DNA of 64,000 nt from Mactra quadrangularis (GCA_025267735.1 CM046301.1:65367872-65431871), one strand, 5' to 3'; positions 38,017-50,299 are shown, counted from the first letter of the stretch. Notes: generated from the letters alone by a model not told the origin. Program-made: numbers and translations.

Positions 38017-39024
38017 CAAGCGTTTATCAGCCACTGACTGTGTTTATTTTGATTTTGGTAATTTCTAGGTTTTTTTTCCGCTTGTTTGGACTAGACAAAG
38101 GTGAACAATGTAATATAGTTTCCAAATTCAAGTATTATTAAGTTCTATGAAATTTATACGATAGCACAATTGAAAATTGACTGACTCATTTTACGGATTA
38201 GTTAACTTCCTTTTTTACCAGTAAGTTAGTTCTGGCTACCAAAACATTATACGCCGCTTTTTTACATTTTAATTTTCATCAGATGCGGCTTTAAAGTTTT
38301 GGATCAGATGATATAGAAAGGGAAAAATATTAAGATTTCTTCACAATGCAGTCTATGTTGTTTCTTTTACCACATAATTTACATGATTTAATATCTAATT
38401 GATTTTGTAACACCTGTGATTTAATACATTTATTCCTATTTTACTGGCAATGAAGTGGGTCCATTTTCCCCAATAAAGTGAACATCCTGCTATTTTCCCC
38501 ACAGAAAGGGCTGAGGCCCCTTCCATAAAAATGGTGTTTTGGCCCCGGATGTTTCCTGTGTGTGATTCAATTTAATATGCTCCTAGAGACATAATGTCAA
38601 TCTCTCTGTCTATTGACCACTTTATTCATTACTCATCATGAATAATCCTTATATTTCATATATTAAATACAATGATACATTTGAAGGATGACGGTCACAA
38701 GTACATGTACATGTACACACCGCGCAGATGACTGAAGTGGATTATGTATGCGAATGAAGAACACCACATAAGACCCTACATAACATATTTTATCATATGG
38801 ATGTTTTTCTGTTATGTTGAGTCTTACAATTGATGCTTCAAAGACACATAGCATTTTTTTTTCAAAAAGTGAATGAATATGGGTCGAATTATAAATAAAA
38901 TACTTATACTCTTATTCTTGCTATAAGCAGAAGATAATATCCAGTCTTTTTGCTTATGGAAACACTGATTACTTTTCCATCTATCAAGGGTTGTCGCCGC
39001 TGTCAGCCATTTTAAACTGAATTC
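38017..39024. other. intergenic, 5' flank of ASB gene
   Basis: No gene recognised. The 5' UTR of the next gene probably begins near 38980-39000 (GTCGCCGCTGTCAGCCATTT). The core promoter was not identified. Confidence 0.4.
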
Positions 39025-42000
39025 ATGTCCGTAAATAAAGTTTTGTTTCGCTTAAACGATAAAAAAATTATATCCAGAGTAGTTGCTCTTACTTAACAAC
39101 AGTGTTAGTATTATACACAGACTTGATCGGATATGGCTTTAATACCCTTTATATTTCGTTCAAAATAAATTCTTACGTATACCGAAACCCAATGTAATAT
39201 TGACAGTGTTGCTTACTATTTCAGACTGAAAACTCTGAACCTGTAAAAGTAAACATGCATTCAAGCAGTGAAGAGGTAAATTTTACTATTTAGACTTTTA
39301 GAAAATTTAAATATTGTTCATAATACTTTTAAATTATAAAATATGTGGTTTTAAATGGTTAAAATAAGCACAGGTTCAGAATCTTCCATTTATTTGATGA
39401 TTCAAGATTTCAAGAGTGGTTGTCTGGAAAAAAGGTCTGTCTTGGAACATTGAGCTATTATTGTTGCAGCACAGTTTGGTAGGTTGAGTCCTTGGACTAG
39501 TTCCATGGAGGGTCAAAATAATACTAGGTCAAATCATTGAAAACATAATTATGAACACTCCAAAGAAGCCTGAAGATCATATGTACACATCAGTTATGTT
39601 GTCTGGACTAAATGTAGTAGCATGAGTTTGATGATAAGCATTTTATCTATTTCACTATTTCAATTGTAAAAGTATTTAAAAACCTAGACTAGAGAGTGAC
39701 CTTGGGTCAACTTGACATTCTTTTAAATATTGGAAAAAAAATGTCAATTACCATTAGAATATTTGTCTGAAACTAAAGATTAAAGATAATTTTCAAGTGA
39801 CACAGGATAATGAGTGTATTCCTTTTCATTACTCAAGTCATTGTGTACGTTCAGGACTTAGTGGAGTATTAGCTTGTTTTAAATGATACTGATGAATTAG
39901 TTTTCCAGACAGCTCAGAATTAAAATTCTTACTTTATTTCAAATTTTCAAGTGAGAGACAAATGTACAGTATGACAAATTGACAATGATAAAGGGCTAAA
40001 GGCCATTGTCCCATAACATGATTCATTTTTGAAAGTATAAACATAAGTATATGCATATTATAATGTTTAGATACAAGTATTGAATTATCACTTGAAAATA
40101 TAACATTCATAATTACAATATTTTAAACAAATATGACATGAGTCTATTGTACTTGTATAATCTGCTAGAATTAAGCTCTGTAGATTCCTAGCATATTTGT
40201 GAAATATTGCAAGATTGTTAAATATGTATTATTTCAATATTTTGTTTATTTTGTATTTACAGTCTGATAATGAAATTGATTGTGCTGACCTCCTCTGTGA
40301 AGGTAAATATGTTTTTTTACTCTTGTTTAGTGATCTTACAGTATCTGGTAAAATGTCTGAGAGGCATTGAATGAGAGTTGAGAGAGAACATCAACAGAAC
40401 TGCATTATATTTTCAACATACAGGACAAGTGCTTTGTTAAATCATAGTTGGGAAAATGAGAAAGAGAGAAGGAGAAAAGTAGAGGGATAGCTTGCTTTTT
40501 ATTAACTGTTTTGTCTGAATTTGGGAAAGGAATGGAATAGTTAAAAACACTGTGTCTACCCCAGTCTCTGGTTAACTGTCAGCAGATAATAATAAACTAT
40601 CGGATTTGATTGATTTGATTGACGGACCTTCCCCACAACTAGGCATTCCAAGATGATTATGTTGGAAAGATTGATATACAAATGTACATTGTATAGAAAT
40701 GTTTGTGAAATAATGGACGGAGAATATTTTCAGGAATAATTGTGACTGGATATTATTCCATCAAGTTTTTCATTATTCAGTCAAGATGGAAATTTGTAAA
40801 ATTATGATGACATTAGGCTCGATGCTTATTTATGCTTTTATGATTTTATTATACTTCAGCTGACCGCAAGATTCAAGCTGATATATTCCGACATTTTTTG
40901 AATGGAACATTAAATGTCAATTATTTAGAGAAATGGAAAGAATACTTAGATCTACCTATGTCTGTCCGTGAGTATCCATACTATTATGTATATATTGATT
41001 TGGTTTATATAAAACATTATTTCAAATTGTTAATTTCATAACTATGGGTGTGACATTTTTCAATTTCTTGATTGTGTTATTAATGGCTCCTTGCCCATAC
41101 ACAAACATATATGCAATTTACAAATACATAAGGAAATATAGTTTAGAGCAGTGTATGTTTCATGTATTGCATGGTCCATTGATCCATGTTGTGTAATGTT
41201 ATGTTAGTGCTGATAAACTAGAAATAAGTCAAGCTGGTTTGGTGACCCAGCAATCTGATTAAAACCCGATCTAAAATTTTCCGCTCGCATACTCGCTAAT
41301 TTAGATCTGGCCATTTTCAAACGAAGGTCACCTTCAGTGACCTTTTCCCATCATAATATTCATGAAGAAATTGTTATGATACGTAACTTGTTAACATCGT
41401 CTACGTCACACAATTTGAAATGAGCCACCCAATCGCAGACTGTGAATAATAACGCTGTTAAATTAGCATGCAAAACTTTGTCTAAAAATAGAAATTATGA
41501 AATCAAATGTGATTAATAGTGTTTTAGTCTAGATGAAAGCTACGCATTGATTGGTCGAAACAAAGTTCATCTCGATGTGACCTTCCACGGAGAAAGTAGA
41601 GATCCTGTACGACAACGCTGTACAGGATATCTGTTTATGGAGATTGGTGACCCAGTCACCATAGCTAACTACTGTATGACTATGAGTGTTAAAGGATGTA
41701 AATTCCAAATCTGCAAACAGCCTGTGAATAGTGAATTCAGTGATATGAAAACAGTGTGGTAGGATAATTGGCTATTGCACCTATGTAGCTCAGTTGCTAG
41801 TGCACAAGCCTACATTCTTTCATGGAGATTGTTAATGAAATAATTTCTATGACCATTCTTCCTCTAACCACTGATTCTAAATCATGTAGGGCAGTTGTCA
41901 GTCACTAATAGACGTACTGGTTTATCAGCTAAATCAAATCCAGGGATTTAGCCTATCCAGGAATGGCCAGTTGGTTTTTCTGATTTGCAATTTATAACCT

Positions 42001-45000
42001 ATACATTGGTAACTGTTGCTACATCATTAAACTCAACAAATAAGTGGCTATCCAATAAAAAAAGTATGAAAAAATAGCTTGTGGATTCCATGGTTTGCAT
42101 ATATTATGAACCTTAGCTATTCGAATTTTCACTTTAATAATGCCAGACAATGAATATTGTCAGAATGAAAATTAATTTTTGTAATTAGACTTTGTAAAGT
42201 TCAAGCCTACAGTGTTATCTAGTTAGCTGAATCTAAAAAAAATCCTTTGAACTTGGAACAGTTTGAATCTCATGGTAGACATTTGAGTAGAAAACAAAAC
42301 AAGAGTGGCCTTGGCACAGGTTATTTCCTTTCCTCATATATAACCATACTTGTGATAAACAGTGTTGATAAATAGCATCAAATCTGTTAAAAAGTTGCCA
42401 AAATATAATAACAAAATGTAATGTTAAATTTAATTCCACTATCAGTGGTGCATACATTAACCCAATCTGATTAAAACCCGATCTAAAATTTTCTGCTCGC
42501 CTACTCGCTATTTTAGATCTGGCCTTTTTCAAACGCAGGTCATGTTCAGGTGATCTTCCTCATCATCATATTCATGACGAAATTGTTATGATACATAACT
42601 TGTTTACATCGTCTATGTCACGCAATTTGAATTGAGCTGCCCAATTGCAGACTGTGAATAATACCGCTGTTAAATTAGCGTGCATGCAAACTAGGGCTGC
42701 CACAATATACCAGTAAACCGGTACATTGCAATACGAAGCTGTGACAATACGTATCGCGGTACGAATTTAGCATACCGGTTTTTTTATTTCATCGGAAAAT
42801 GTAGCAAATCGTCAGTTTTCAATGGTTCATTCGATCGAAAATTAAGTTCAAAGAATTTAAGCGATCAGAGGGCGTTCGTTAGTACTGGACTTGTGCAGAT
42901 TATATGCTTGTTCCTCACACTTTCGACATTACCTTCCACGGAGACAGTAGAGATCCTGTAAGACAATGCTCTACAGGATATCTGTTTACGGAGATCGACA
43001 TTAACCCCACTGATCTAAAATTCAAAATAATTCTTCGTTTTTCATGATTGATTTAAATCAGCAGGGTTAATGTACGACCCACTGACAGTTGAATAGATTT
43101 TAACAGTACATTAGGCCACAACAAGTTGATCATGTGTTCTATGGATTTTTCTGGAAAAAATGGGGCGAACAAGTGAAGAAAAAAAATCTTAATTCAGTTG
43201 CTTTATCCATGTATACCGGTAGCAGTTAGTCCATTTTTTTATGAGCAAGCGAGGAAATAAAAAAAAAATTTGTAAAAGCCATCAAAATTTAGGTGCGAGC
43301 GAATCCATAGAACGTATAATCAACTTGTTGTGGCATTATGTTATTTTATTTTGAAATGTGTTAATTCAAAAAGTATACAACTTTTATATGATTTCATTGT
43401 ACTATTTATTTTATGATTTTTTTCAGTTTTATGTGAAGGTTGTGGCTATGATGATATACTAGAACTAGAGTTGCTCTGTCGTGAGACTGATATTGCTTCA
43501 TACATTGAAACAGGAAAGTGTAATTGTAGAAGACAGAAAATGGTAACTGCTCTGATATTCCATCCTATCCAAGTTTTTTTGCCTTTAAATATGTATATGC
43601 GCCTCCCCCATCAAAAGATATCCAAGGGGGGTTCTGAAGGGGGATGTGCCCCCCTTTGTTGCTGGGGTTTGAAGGTGGCGCAGCGCCCCTCATAGCCAGA
43701 AAAAATCAGGGTCATTGAGTGCAGAGATTTCCGATAAAATTACTGTTTGAAATGTAAAGTTGGGGTAAAAAAAAACGAGTTAAAATTGCATTTCTTGCCC
43801 TTTTTTGCTCAGCCCCAGCATGGCCATGGTAACTGGGTTTGGAGCTCAACTTGGTTTTTTAGCTCGACTTTTCGAAGAAAATGAGGGCTATTGGTATTGC
43901 TATCACTTCTGCGTCGGCGTTGGTGTTGACGTTTGCTTTGGTTTTCAGGTTAAAGTATTTTGAAACTTATATCTTCAACACTATCCAAGTTATTTTATTG
44001 AAAGTTTGTATACTTATTTAGTGGGAATATATTAACCATACTGTTAAAGGGGATAACTCTGGATGAATTAGTTTTTGAGTTATTGCCCTTTTATACTTAA
44101 AAAAATTGCAAAAAAGTTTTTCCTATGTAGAATATCTTCAATACTGATCAAGATATTTGACTTTAAGATTGTATACTTATTTGTCAGTATGATATCTACA
44201 CGACTATGAAGGGAGGTAACTGTGGATGAATTATTTTTGGAGTTATGCCCCTTTACATTTAAGATTATAATTTGTTCTAATGGGATATTTTTTAGTACTT
44301 TCAAATATATTTGAATGAAAGTTGAAATGCTTTTTCATCAGTTCTTCATCTATTGATCTATAATGGGACATAACTCTGGATGAATTACTTTCCAAGTTAT
44401 TTCCCTTTAATTTTAATATTTAAGATTAAAGTTTGCTCAGACTGAATATATTTTGTTTGATAGAAAGTTAGTACATGTATGCTTTTTCATCAGTACTACA
44501 ACTACTGGACTGTAAAGGGATGTAACTCTTGATAAATTATTTTTGAAGTTGTGCCCCTTTTTAAATTTAAAATTTGGGTTTCATTTCTTTAAACTGAAAT
44601 ATTTTCAATACTCAAGATATTTAAAAGACAGTTAGTATGCTTATTCATCAGTACTACATCTACACGATTACAAAGGGCCATAACTTTTGATTATTTTTTG
44701 GAGTTATTCCTCTTAACTTTAATGTTGAAATTTGTTTAAATTGAAATATTAATAGTTCCTTATAAAGATATTTAAATTAAAGTAGGTATGCTTATTCATT
44801 GATACTATGTCTACTTAACTCTGAAGGGACGTAACTGTGGATGTATGTTTTAGGAGTTATGCCCGTTTTATATTTTACAAATATGGTAATTATTGTTTGA
44901 ATGATTTATTCCTTTCAAAAATTAAGTCCTGTCTTGAAATCATTTTTGTTTAAAGATAAGCCTTGCCATGACCATAACACCCGAAAAGTCGAGCGCACTG

Positions 45001-47369
45001 TCCTTGGACTGCTCTTGTCTGAAAGGCAGACACCCATGGAATACATTGGCCTAGTTGCATATCTGTATGTTAATTAGTTATGGAATTAGAGCATCTTGAA
45101 ATAGCCCTAGTGCGTAATGGTGAAAAAATGGCTACTTTTCACACCTGCCCCAACCAGTTAAGGGTAATGATGATAAATTGCGTTAGGGGAATTCTACTTT
45201 AAGAATATTGTTTTCTGATATATTTTTGTTTGTTTTTTGTTTTAGCCGTACACCTGGAAACTTGTACATCTTGTTTGTACCAGAAAGGATGATACATCTG
45301 TATTGCAGTATTTGTTGCGCACATATGGCTCTAGCATAGATGATGTTTGTTTTGGAGAATTTTCTACATTAGTTCAAATTGCATGTGCTGCTAATGATTC
45401 TGAGACTTTAAGATTGCTTATAGAATGTGGTGCTGAAGTCAACAAGTCTCCAAATGATAGTGCTTGCCCATTGTTAATTGCTATACAAAATCGCCATAGT
45501 AAAACAGTTGATATGCTTCTTGAATGTAAAAACATAGACACAAATGCAATTACACCAGATGGGCAAGTCTTACTTGCATATTGTATGCTGGATTACTTAG
45601 AAGATGTGGAGAAGTTACTGAAAGCTGGTGCCAATCCAAATGGGAACCAGAAGCAGCATACTTATCCATTACATCGTGCTATACAGTTGGGAAAACCACA
45701 TTTAGTCAAGTGTTTGATTGACTGTGGTGCAGATATAAATTCTAAAAGTACAAGAGGTGACCCGACACTTTACATTGCCGGATACACAGGTGACTAACTT
45801 TAGAAATATCACTTTAAGACTATTGTTGGTAGGACCAATGATCCAGTGGTTGGAAGCCCGCTTAGGGATCTAGAGGTCACAGGTTCTAATCCCACTTGGG
45901 ACTATGCTAATGTCCTTGAACAAAACATTTACCTGCAGTTGTTCCACTACACCTAGGTGTAAACGGGTTCTGTGAGGGATTTCAGTTGATTTCAATGATC
46001 AGGGGTTATTGTTCAAAATTGTATTGTCAGCTGAACATGTGTATGAAAGCAGACTTTAAAGCCTACTTTAACTTTAATGAAAAAATGATATGTATTGTAC
46101 AGTGTTTAAAACTGTAGTTTCTTGTTATTGAAAATCCACTTTCTCTTCATCAGGTACTGCAGCAACCAATTATTTGATGTAAAAAATAGTTTATGAAAAT
46201 GTGTTGCACTTTAACTTTCTTAAAACTTTTAAATAAAATTTACCATATGTTAGTTTTTATTATTTTTTAGTAAGAATGATGTTTATGACAGTTTGCAACT
46301 TAACTGGTATCTTTTATGCTGTACTTAATTATTAACATGTTTTATCTAAATTAATTATTTTTTCATTCTAGGTAATGAGTCCGTAGTTGAGATATTATTG
46401 AATGCTGGCGCTGATCCAAATGCTATATCACCAAATGATGATAACCCACTGCTTTTGATAGCTTGTTACGATGGTAAAGTGAACATGGTAAAACTTCTAC
46501 TGAAATACGGTGCTAAAGCAAGTCTAAAGAATAACCTTGGCTATACGGCGTTACATATTGCAGCATGGAATGGTCATTTAGAATGCGTAAAGGAACTTCT
46601 TAGAGCTGAAGATGCGTTGAATGATTTGCAAACTACAGACTTTAATACTCCACTTGCTTTGGCCGCACATGGTGGACACCTTGAAGTGATAAAAGAATTT
46701 TTACCATTAAGTTGTAATGTTAACAACTTGGACAAAGATCGTGACACGCCTTTACATTATGCTGCCTATAATGGAATGACTGAGGCTGTTGAACTGTTAC
46801 TATCAAATGGGGCCGATCCTGATATCCACAATGCTTGTGATGCTACTCCATTATGGAATGCCGTGTTCAGGGGTAAAAAAGAAACTGTGAAATTGTTAAT
46901 AAAAGCTAATGCAGTTATGGAGTGTAAGTCCGTTGGTATTGATCAACATGCTCATTCTAATGGTGTAGTCCATGTGTATAATGAACCCAAGTCGCCATTA
47001 TGGGTTGCGCTTAAAAAAAATTTCACCGATATAGTATTACTGTTGGTCTCGACAGGGTATGATTTGTATAAAGAGGATTGGTTGCTTCGTGATGAGTTTC
47101 CAGAAGGGTTTAACAATCAACGTTTAAGAACTATGTTACTAGAATATGCACACACGCCAGCAAAACTTGTATCTCTGTGTAGGAACTATTTTCGTCGTTG
47201 TTTTAAGCAGAGTTTATCAACACGGGTTGATCAGATGGATCTACCTGTATCATTAAAGAGTTACCTTACACTTGCTGATCTACAATATATGGAAGATAAA
47301 ACTGATATAAGTTCAAACTTTGATGAGGATATGAATGATGAAGAGGAACAAGACTGGGGATTCTTTTAG
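39025..47369 (+). CDS. ankyrin repeat and SOCS box protein (ASB-like)
   Basis: Exons 39025-39030, 39225-39275, 40263-40302, 40860-40967, 43427-43542, 45246-45789, 46372-47369; phases agree and give 620 aa. The tiny first exon (Met-Ser, donor TCC|GTAAAT, in-frame TAA upstream) is tentative; otherwise ATG 39255 starts a 608-aa form. The N-terminal part is acidic, then helical with Cys motifs (LLCEGCG, GKCNCRRQ). About ten ankyrin repeats follow, e.g. GYTALHIAAWNGHLECVKEL and DTPLHYAAYNGMTEAVELLL. Near the C terminus lies a SOCS box (LVSLCRNYFRRCF...LPVSLKSYL), then an acidic tail ending in EEEQDWGFF. SOCS-box proteins recruit Elongin B/C and Cullin 5 as ubiquitin-ligase adaptors, with ankyrin repeats binding the substrate; that role is inferred from the family. 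The vertebrate ASB paralogue is not assigned. Long introns hold MITEs and SINEs. AATAAA sites are at 47452 and 48285. Confidence 0.9.
41251..41646 (+). mobile_element. MULE-like MITE, CAATCT...AGATTG, copy 1
   Basis: The 396-bp element starts CAATCTGATTAAAACCC and ends TTTATGGAGATTG. It is flanked by identical 9-bp GTGACCCAG at 41242-41250 and 41647-41655. It lies in intron 4 of the ASB gene. Copies 2 and 3 are at 42463 and 48381. Nine-base duplications are typical of Mutator-type (MULE) insertion. Confidence 0.75.
41779..42050 (+). mobile_element. SINE family 2 in ASB intron
   Basis: The head has A box TGTAGCTCAGTTGCTAGTGC but lacks a B box. The body has GAAATAATTTCTATGACC and GTAGGGCAGTTGTCAGTCAC, and the tail CATTAAACTCAACAAA. 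Confidence 0.65.
42463..42997 (+). mobile_element. MULE-like MITE, copy 2, with nested insert
   Basis: Starts CAATCTGATTAAAACCCGAT and ends GTTTACGGAGATCG, flanked by 9-bp ACATTAACC (42454-42462 and 42998-43006). It is longer than copy 1 because an unrelated segment with CGATAC/GTATCG words (about 42690-42800) replaced or entered its middle. The target was the MITE that continues at 43004. Confidence 0.7.
43004..43071. mobile_element. MITE, CATTAACCCC family
   Basis: Inverted ends CATTAACCCCACTGATCTAAA and TTTAAATCAGCAGGGTTAATG (beginning within the neighbour's duplication) match the element at 13737-13866. Confidence 0.55.
43113..43335. mobile_element. MITE, AGGCCACAACAAG family, copy 2
   Basis: Left end AGGCCACAACAAGTTGATCA. 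The right end has GATTCCAT..AACGTATAATC and CAACTTGTTGTGGC. Ends about 92 bases before ASB exon 5. Confidence 0.65.
43861..44994 (+). mobile_element. pearl/HINE-like element with ~155-bp tandem repeats
   Basis: Bounded by AGCTCGACTTTTCGAAG and CGAAAAGTCGAGC. The inside holds six diverged units spaced 148-165 bases apart, each with a core like TAACTCTGGATGAATTATTT followed by GAGTTATGCCC. Short inverted ends around a 150-160-bp tandem core resemble bivalve pearl elements, interpreted as non-autonomous Helitron relatives. Assignment is by architecture only. Confidence 0.55.
45840..46010 (+). mobile_element. SINE in ASB intron 6
   Basis: tRNA-like head with TCCAGTGGTTGGAAGCCCGC and B box AGGTTCTAATCCC. 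It is followed by TCCTTGAACAAAACATTTAC, similar to the CCTTGGGCAAG-type domain of several animal SINEs. It is a family different from the other two in the window. Confidence 0.55.
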
Positions 47370-47383
47370 AGCATGTAGAATAA

Positions 47384-47629
47384 CATTCTCGTGCCCAGAG
47401 TCAAGTAGGATTCTCGATACTAGCCTCTGGCGTCACATGGCTAATTTCCGGAATAAAACGTCATATTTTTTTATAATATTTTGTAATTGCGTTGTTTCGC
47501 AGAATGTTTGAGATGCATATTTTCATTGGTGTGTAAAAAATATTGAAGCCTATGTTTGCACTCGAAATTAACTGTGTGGCCCGAGAGGATAGATTAAGAA
47601 TCTTGATAACTTCGGTGGGTACGAGAATG
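47384..47629. mobile_element. MITE with 9-bp target duplication in ASB 3' UTR
   Basis: The 246-bp element is bounded by CATTCTCGTGCCCAGAG and its complement (GGGTACGAGAATG). It is flanked by identical GTAGAATAA at 47375-47383 and 47630-47638. It starts 14 bases after the ASB stop codon and contains an AATAAA at 47452, so it may supply the poly(A) signal. Relative at 25173-25240. Confidence 0.75.
47452..47457 (+). promoter_or_regulatory. candidate poly(A) signal of ASB gene
   Basis: First canonical AATAAA downstream of the stop codon, located inside the MITE. The next AATAAA is at 48285-48290, just before the SINE, so either could be used. Confidence 0.4.
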
Positions 47630-48301
47630 GTAGAATAACGTAAGATTCAGTCTCAAAAACTTATTAGTTTAAATGATACGGTAGTACTGTTAAGTTTTGA
47701 AATTATGTCTATCAAAACACATGGTCTTGATAGCAGAATGGTCTGTTTATAAAGACTTCTTTCTCTAAAGTTAAGCATTTTTTGGGGACTTTATAAAATT
47801 GTCAGGAATTGCATGAGTTTGCAATTACCTAGAATGGTCTTTACTGTGGAACTTTACTGTATATTACATTAAAATTCTTGAACAAGTATTGTAAGTTAAA
47901 CTTTTACAGCTTGAAAATTGAAAAGGTTATTACACCAAAGGGAGCCAATTCTGGGTCACCTAGTATGAAAATCTATGTTTGCCTGATACAGACAATTGTG
48001 TGTTATGATTAGATTTTATCCTGTAAAATTTGTATGCTTCCCTACATGTTTTTATGTTAAACTAACTGTGATGTTATTGACACATTCTTCATTAACAAAC
48101 TGTGATATGATGTAATATACGTGATAGAAGTAAAGTGCTGAGTTTTGTTGAAAATTAATCTATTCACAGTATTTGTATTATACGTATATATTTTATACCC
48201 ATTGAATGCAACTTTAATTTTTTCATAATAGAGTTTCAAACTCCTCCCAGCAGTTATGTCGTGCATTGCTACTTTATTTTAATCAATAAAGGGAAATAAG
48301 C

Positions 48302-48905
48302 CGTCCAGCTAGCTCAGTTGGTGGCAGGCAAGTCTAATCGAGGGAAGATGGTTCGATTCCTGGGTGAGCATACTTTTGTGCAATCTCCGTAAACAGATAT
48401 CCTGTTGAGCATTGTCGTACAGGATCTCTACTATCTCAATGGAGGGTCACGTCGAGATGACTTTTATGTCGACTAATCAGTCCATACATTTCATCTAGAC
48501 GAAACACTATTAATAACATTTTGATTTCGTAATTTCTATTTTTAGATAAAGGTTTGCAAGTTTATTTAACAGCGGAATTATTCACAGGCAGCGATTGAAC
48601 GGCCATTTGAAATAGGCCAGATCTGAATTTGCGAGTAGGGGAGCAGAAAATTTTAGATTGGGTTTTAATCAGATTGATTTTCATGGATCTTGGACATGAA
48701 ATTATTTCTACAACCATTCTTTTTCCTACCAATGATTCGTAATCATGTAGGGCAGTTGTAAGTCACTGACGAATGTATGAACCTAGTAGTTGGTTAACAG
48801 CTGACTCCAGAGATTTAGCCTTTCCAAGAACAGTTAGTAGGTTGACTGACCGCTGTTATATGCCCTATACAATGTGTTGCTTCGACGTTAAACCCAACAA
48901 AGAAG
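48302..48905 (+). mobile_element. SINE family 2, split by a MITE
   Basis: Head 48302-48378 has A box TAGCTCAGTTGGTGGCAGGC and B box GGTTCGATTCCTGG. The body resumes at about 48677 with GACATGAAATTATTTCTACA and ends CGACGTTAAACCCAACAAAG. The interruption (48381-48676) is the third copy of the CAATCT...AGATTG MITE. This gives the fullest family-2 structure in the window. Confidence 0.75.
48381..48676 (-). mobile_element. MULE-like MITE, copy 3
   Basis: Inverted relative to copies 1 and 2: starts CAATCTCCGTAAACAGATAT, ends GGTTTTAATCAGATTG. The flanking nonamers ACTTTTGTG and ATTTTCATG match at six of nine positions, as expected for an aged duplication. Confidence 0.7.
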
Positions 48906-50136
48906 GAAAATAACTGATGGAGGGAGTTAGAGTATCAGTTAAGTACAGTAGAATTTGCCCTGTAAATACGTTGATGGCTGTATAAAGTGGCAACAAATGG
49001 CGGTCTACAACGGGTATTTGAAGCCATGGCTACCGTCTATTTTTAATTAACCATATTCATTTTTTTTTCAATCACCTTAAAATAAGACTAAATTTTTGTG
49101 TAATTTTACGTCATGGATTAAAGTTTTTCAGGACTGGTCCTAAAGTTCAGTATTTAAAAAAAAATCTCTTTTTTATGTTAAAATTTCTGAAAATATAAAA
49201 ATCAGGCATTTCATGATTTGAAAATTTTGTACTTTCATCTATGTTGCTATTATTGCCATATGTACAAGTACCCGTATGTGATCAGTAATTTTATACAAAT
49301 AGCCAAGACTTGTCAAGTGATATAATTTATGTAGTTATTTTATTGTGAGTATTTTATTTTTATTGTTTCAAACTGTGTTTGTTTTAAATTGTATTCATGC
49401 AAAAAGTATTTGTTTGACAGTTTTGATACACATCAGAGCCTGGGTCCAAGGCTATTAAAGTGATGCTGAAACTTGGTTAATACAAAGAAACATTACTTAA
49501 AATCATAATGGAAACTTTAGAGAAACGTAACAAAGTGAAATCAAAAGGTTGGTATCCTAAATTGTGGATCCCGAAACGAAATCAAATCTTCAACGGAACA
49601 ATCGGGTTTCAATGTATTGAATTATTTCAGCCCTAGTTTTTATCAATTTAGGGTTTTGAGTTCATTCCTAACTTAATATTTAACAATGGACCCAGACTTG
49701 ATTGACATTCGTACATTGCTATAAATTTTTGTTTTCTTTGATTGCTAAGATGTTATGCAGGGTGGTTGTTTTTTATAAGCAAAACATATATCACAGTCCT
49801 AAATGACAGTGTAGACATAGTGAAACTAGATTCAAGTTGCTGAATATAAGATTAGCAATGTTTCTTTTGAATACAGTAGAGACACAACGAATCTATAAAC
49901 CCACAATATATCGTGGTACGTATCGCAATACGGTGCTAGCGTATTGCAGTACGTGTATATCGCGGTACGCTTATGGCGTATCGTGACAGCCCTATCCAAT
50001 ATATTCCCGTATTGGATCCAAAACATATATTATTTTCGTATTGGACGATTGGGTACGTGAGCACTAAACGATGCACTAAACAATTGTTGGGAACGATGGT
50101 GATGATGATTATTTCAACGAAAGATATATAATAAAA
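48906..50136. other. intergenic
   Basis: No gene recognised. 49905-49993 is a CGATAC/GTATCG-rich decayed element, with relatives near 34400-34495, 42690 and 58520. It ends GACAGCCCTA. Confidence 0.45.
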
Positions 50137-50299
50137 AGGTTATTATACATTTAACTGAACAATACGGAATATATTTGGACGAGTACACAGCTTGAAAAGT
50201 CATATTGCACTCGCCTATCGGCTTGTCCAATATGACTTTTAAAGATGTGTACTCGTCCAAATATATTTCCGTATTGTACAGTAAAATGTATAATAACCT
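50137..50299. repeat. palindrome, ~72-bp arms
   Basis: The arm starting AAGGTTATTATACATTTAAC (50137) is complementary to the arm ending ATGTATAATAACCT (50299), with few mismatches and a short centre. It resembles a complete foldback MITE. Confidence 0.75.

Noticed and set aside
41547..41762. 71-codon frame in ASB intron 4
   Set aside because: Its first half is the CAATCT...AGATTG MITE, and it has no splice sites in phase with the ASB exons.
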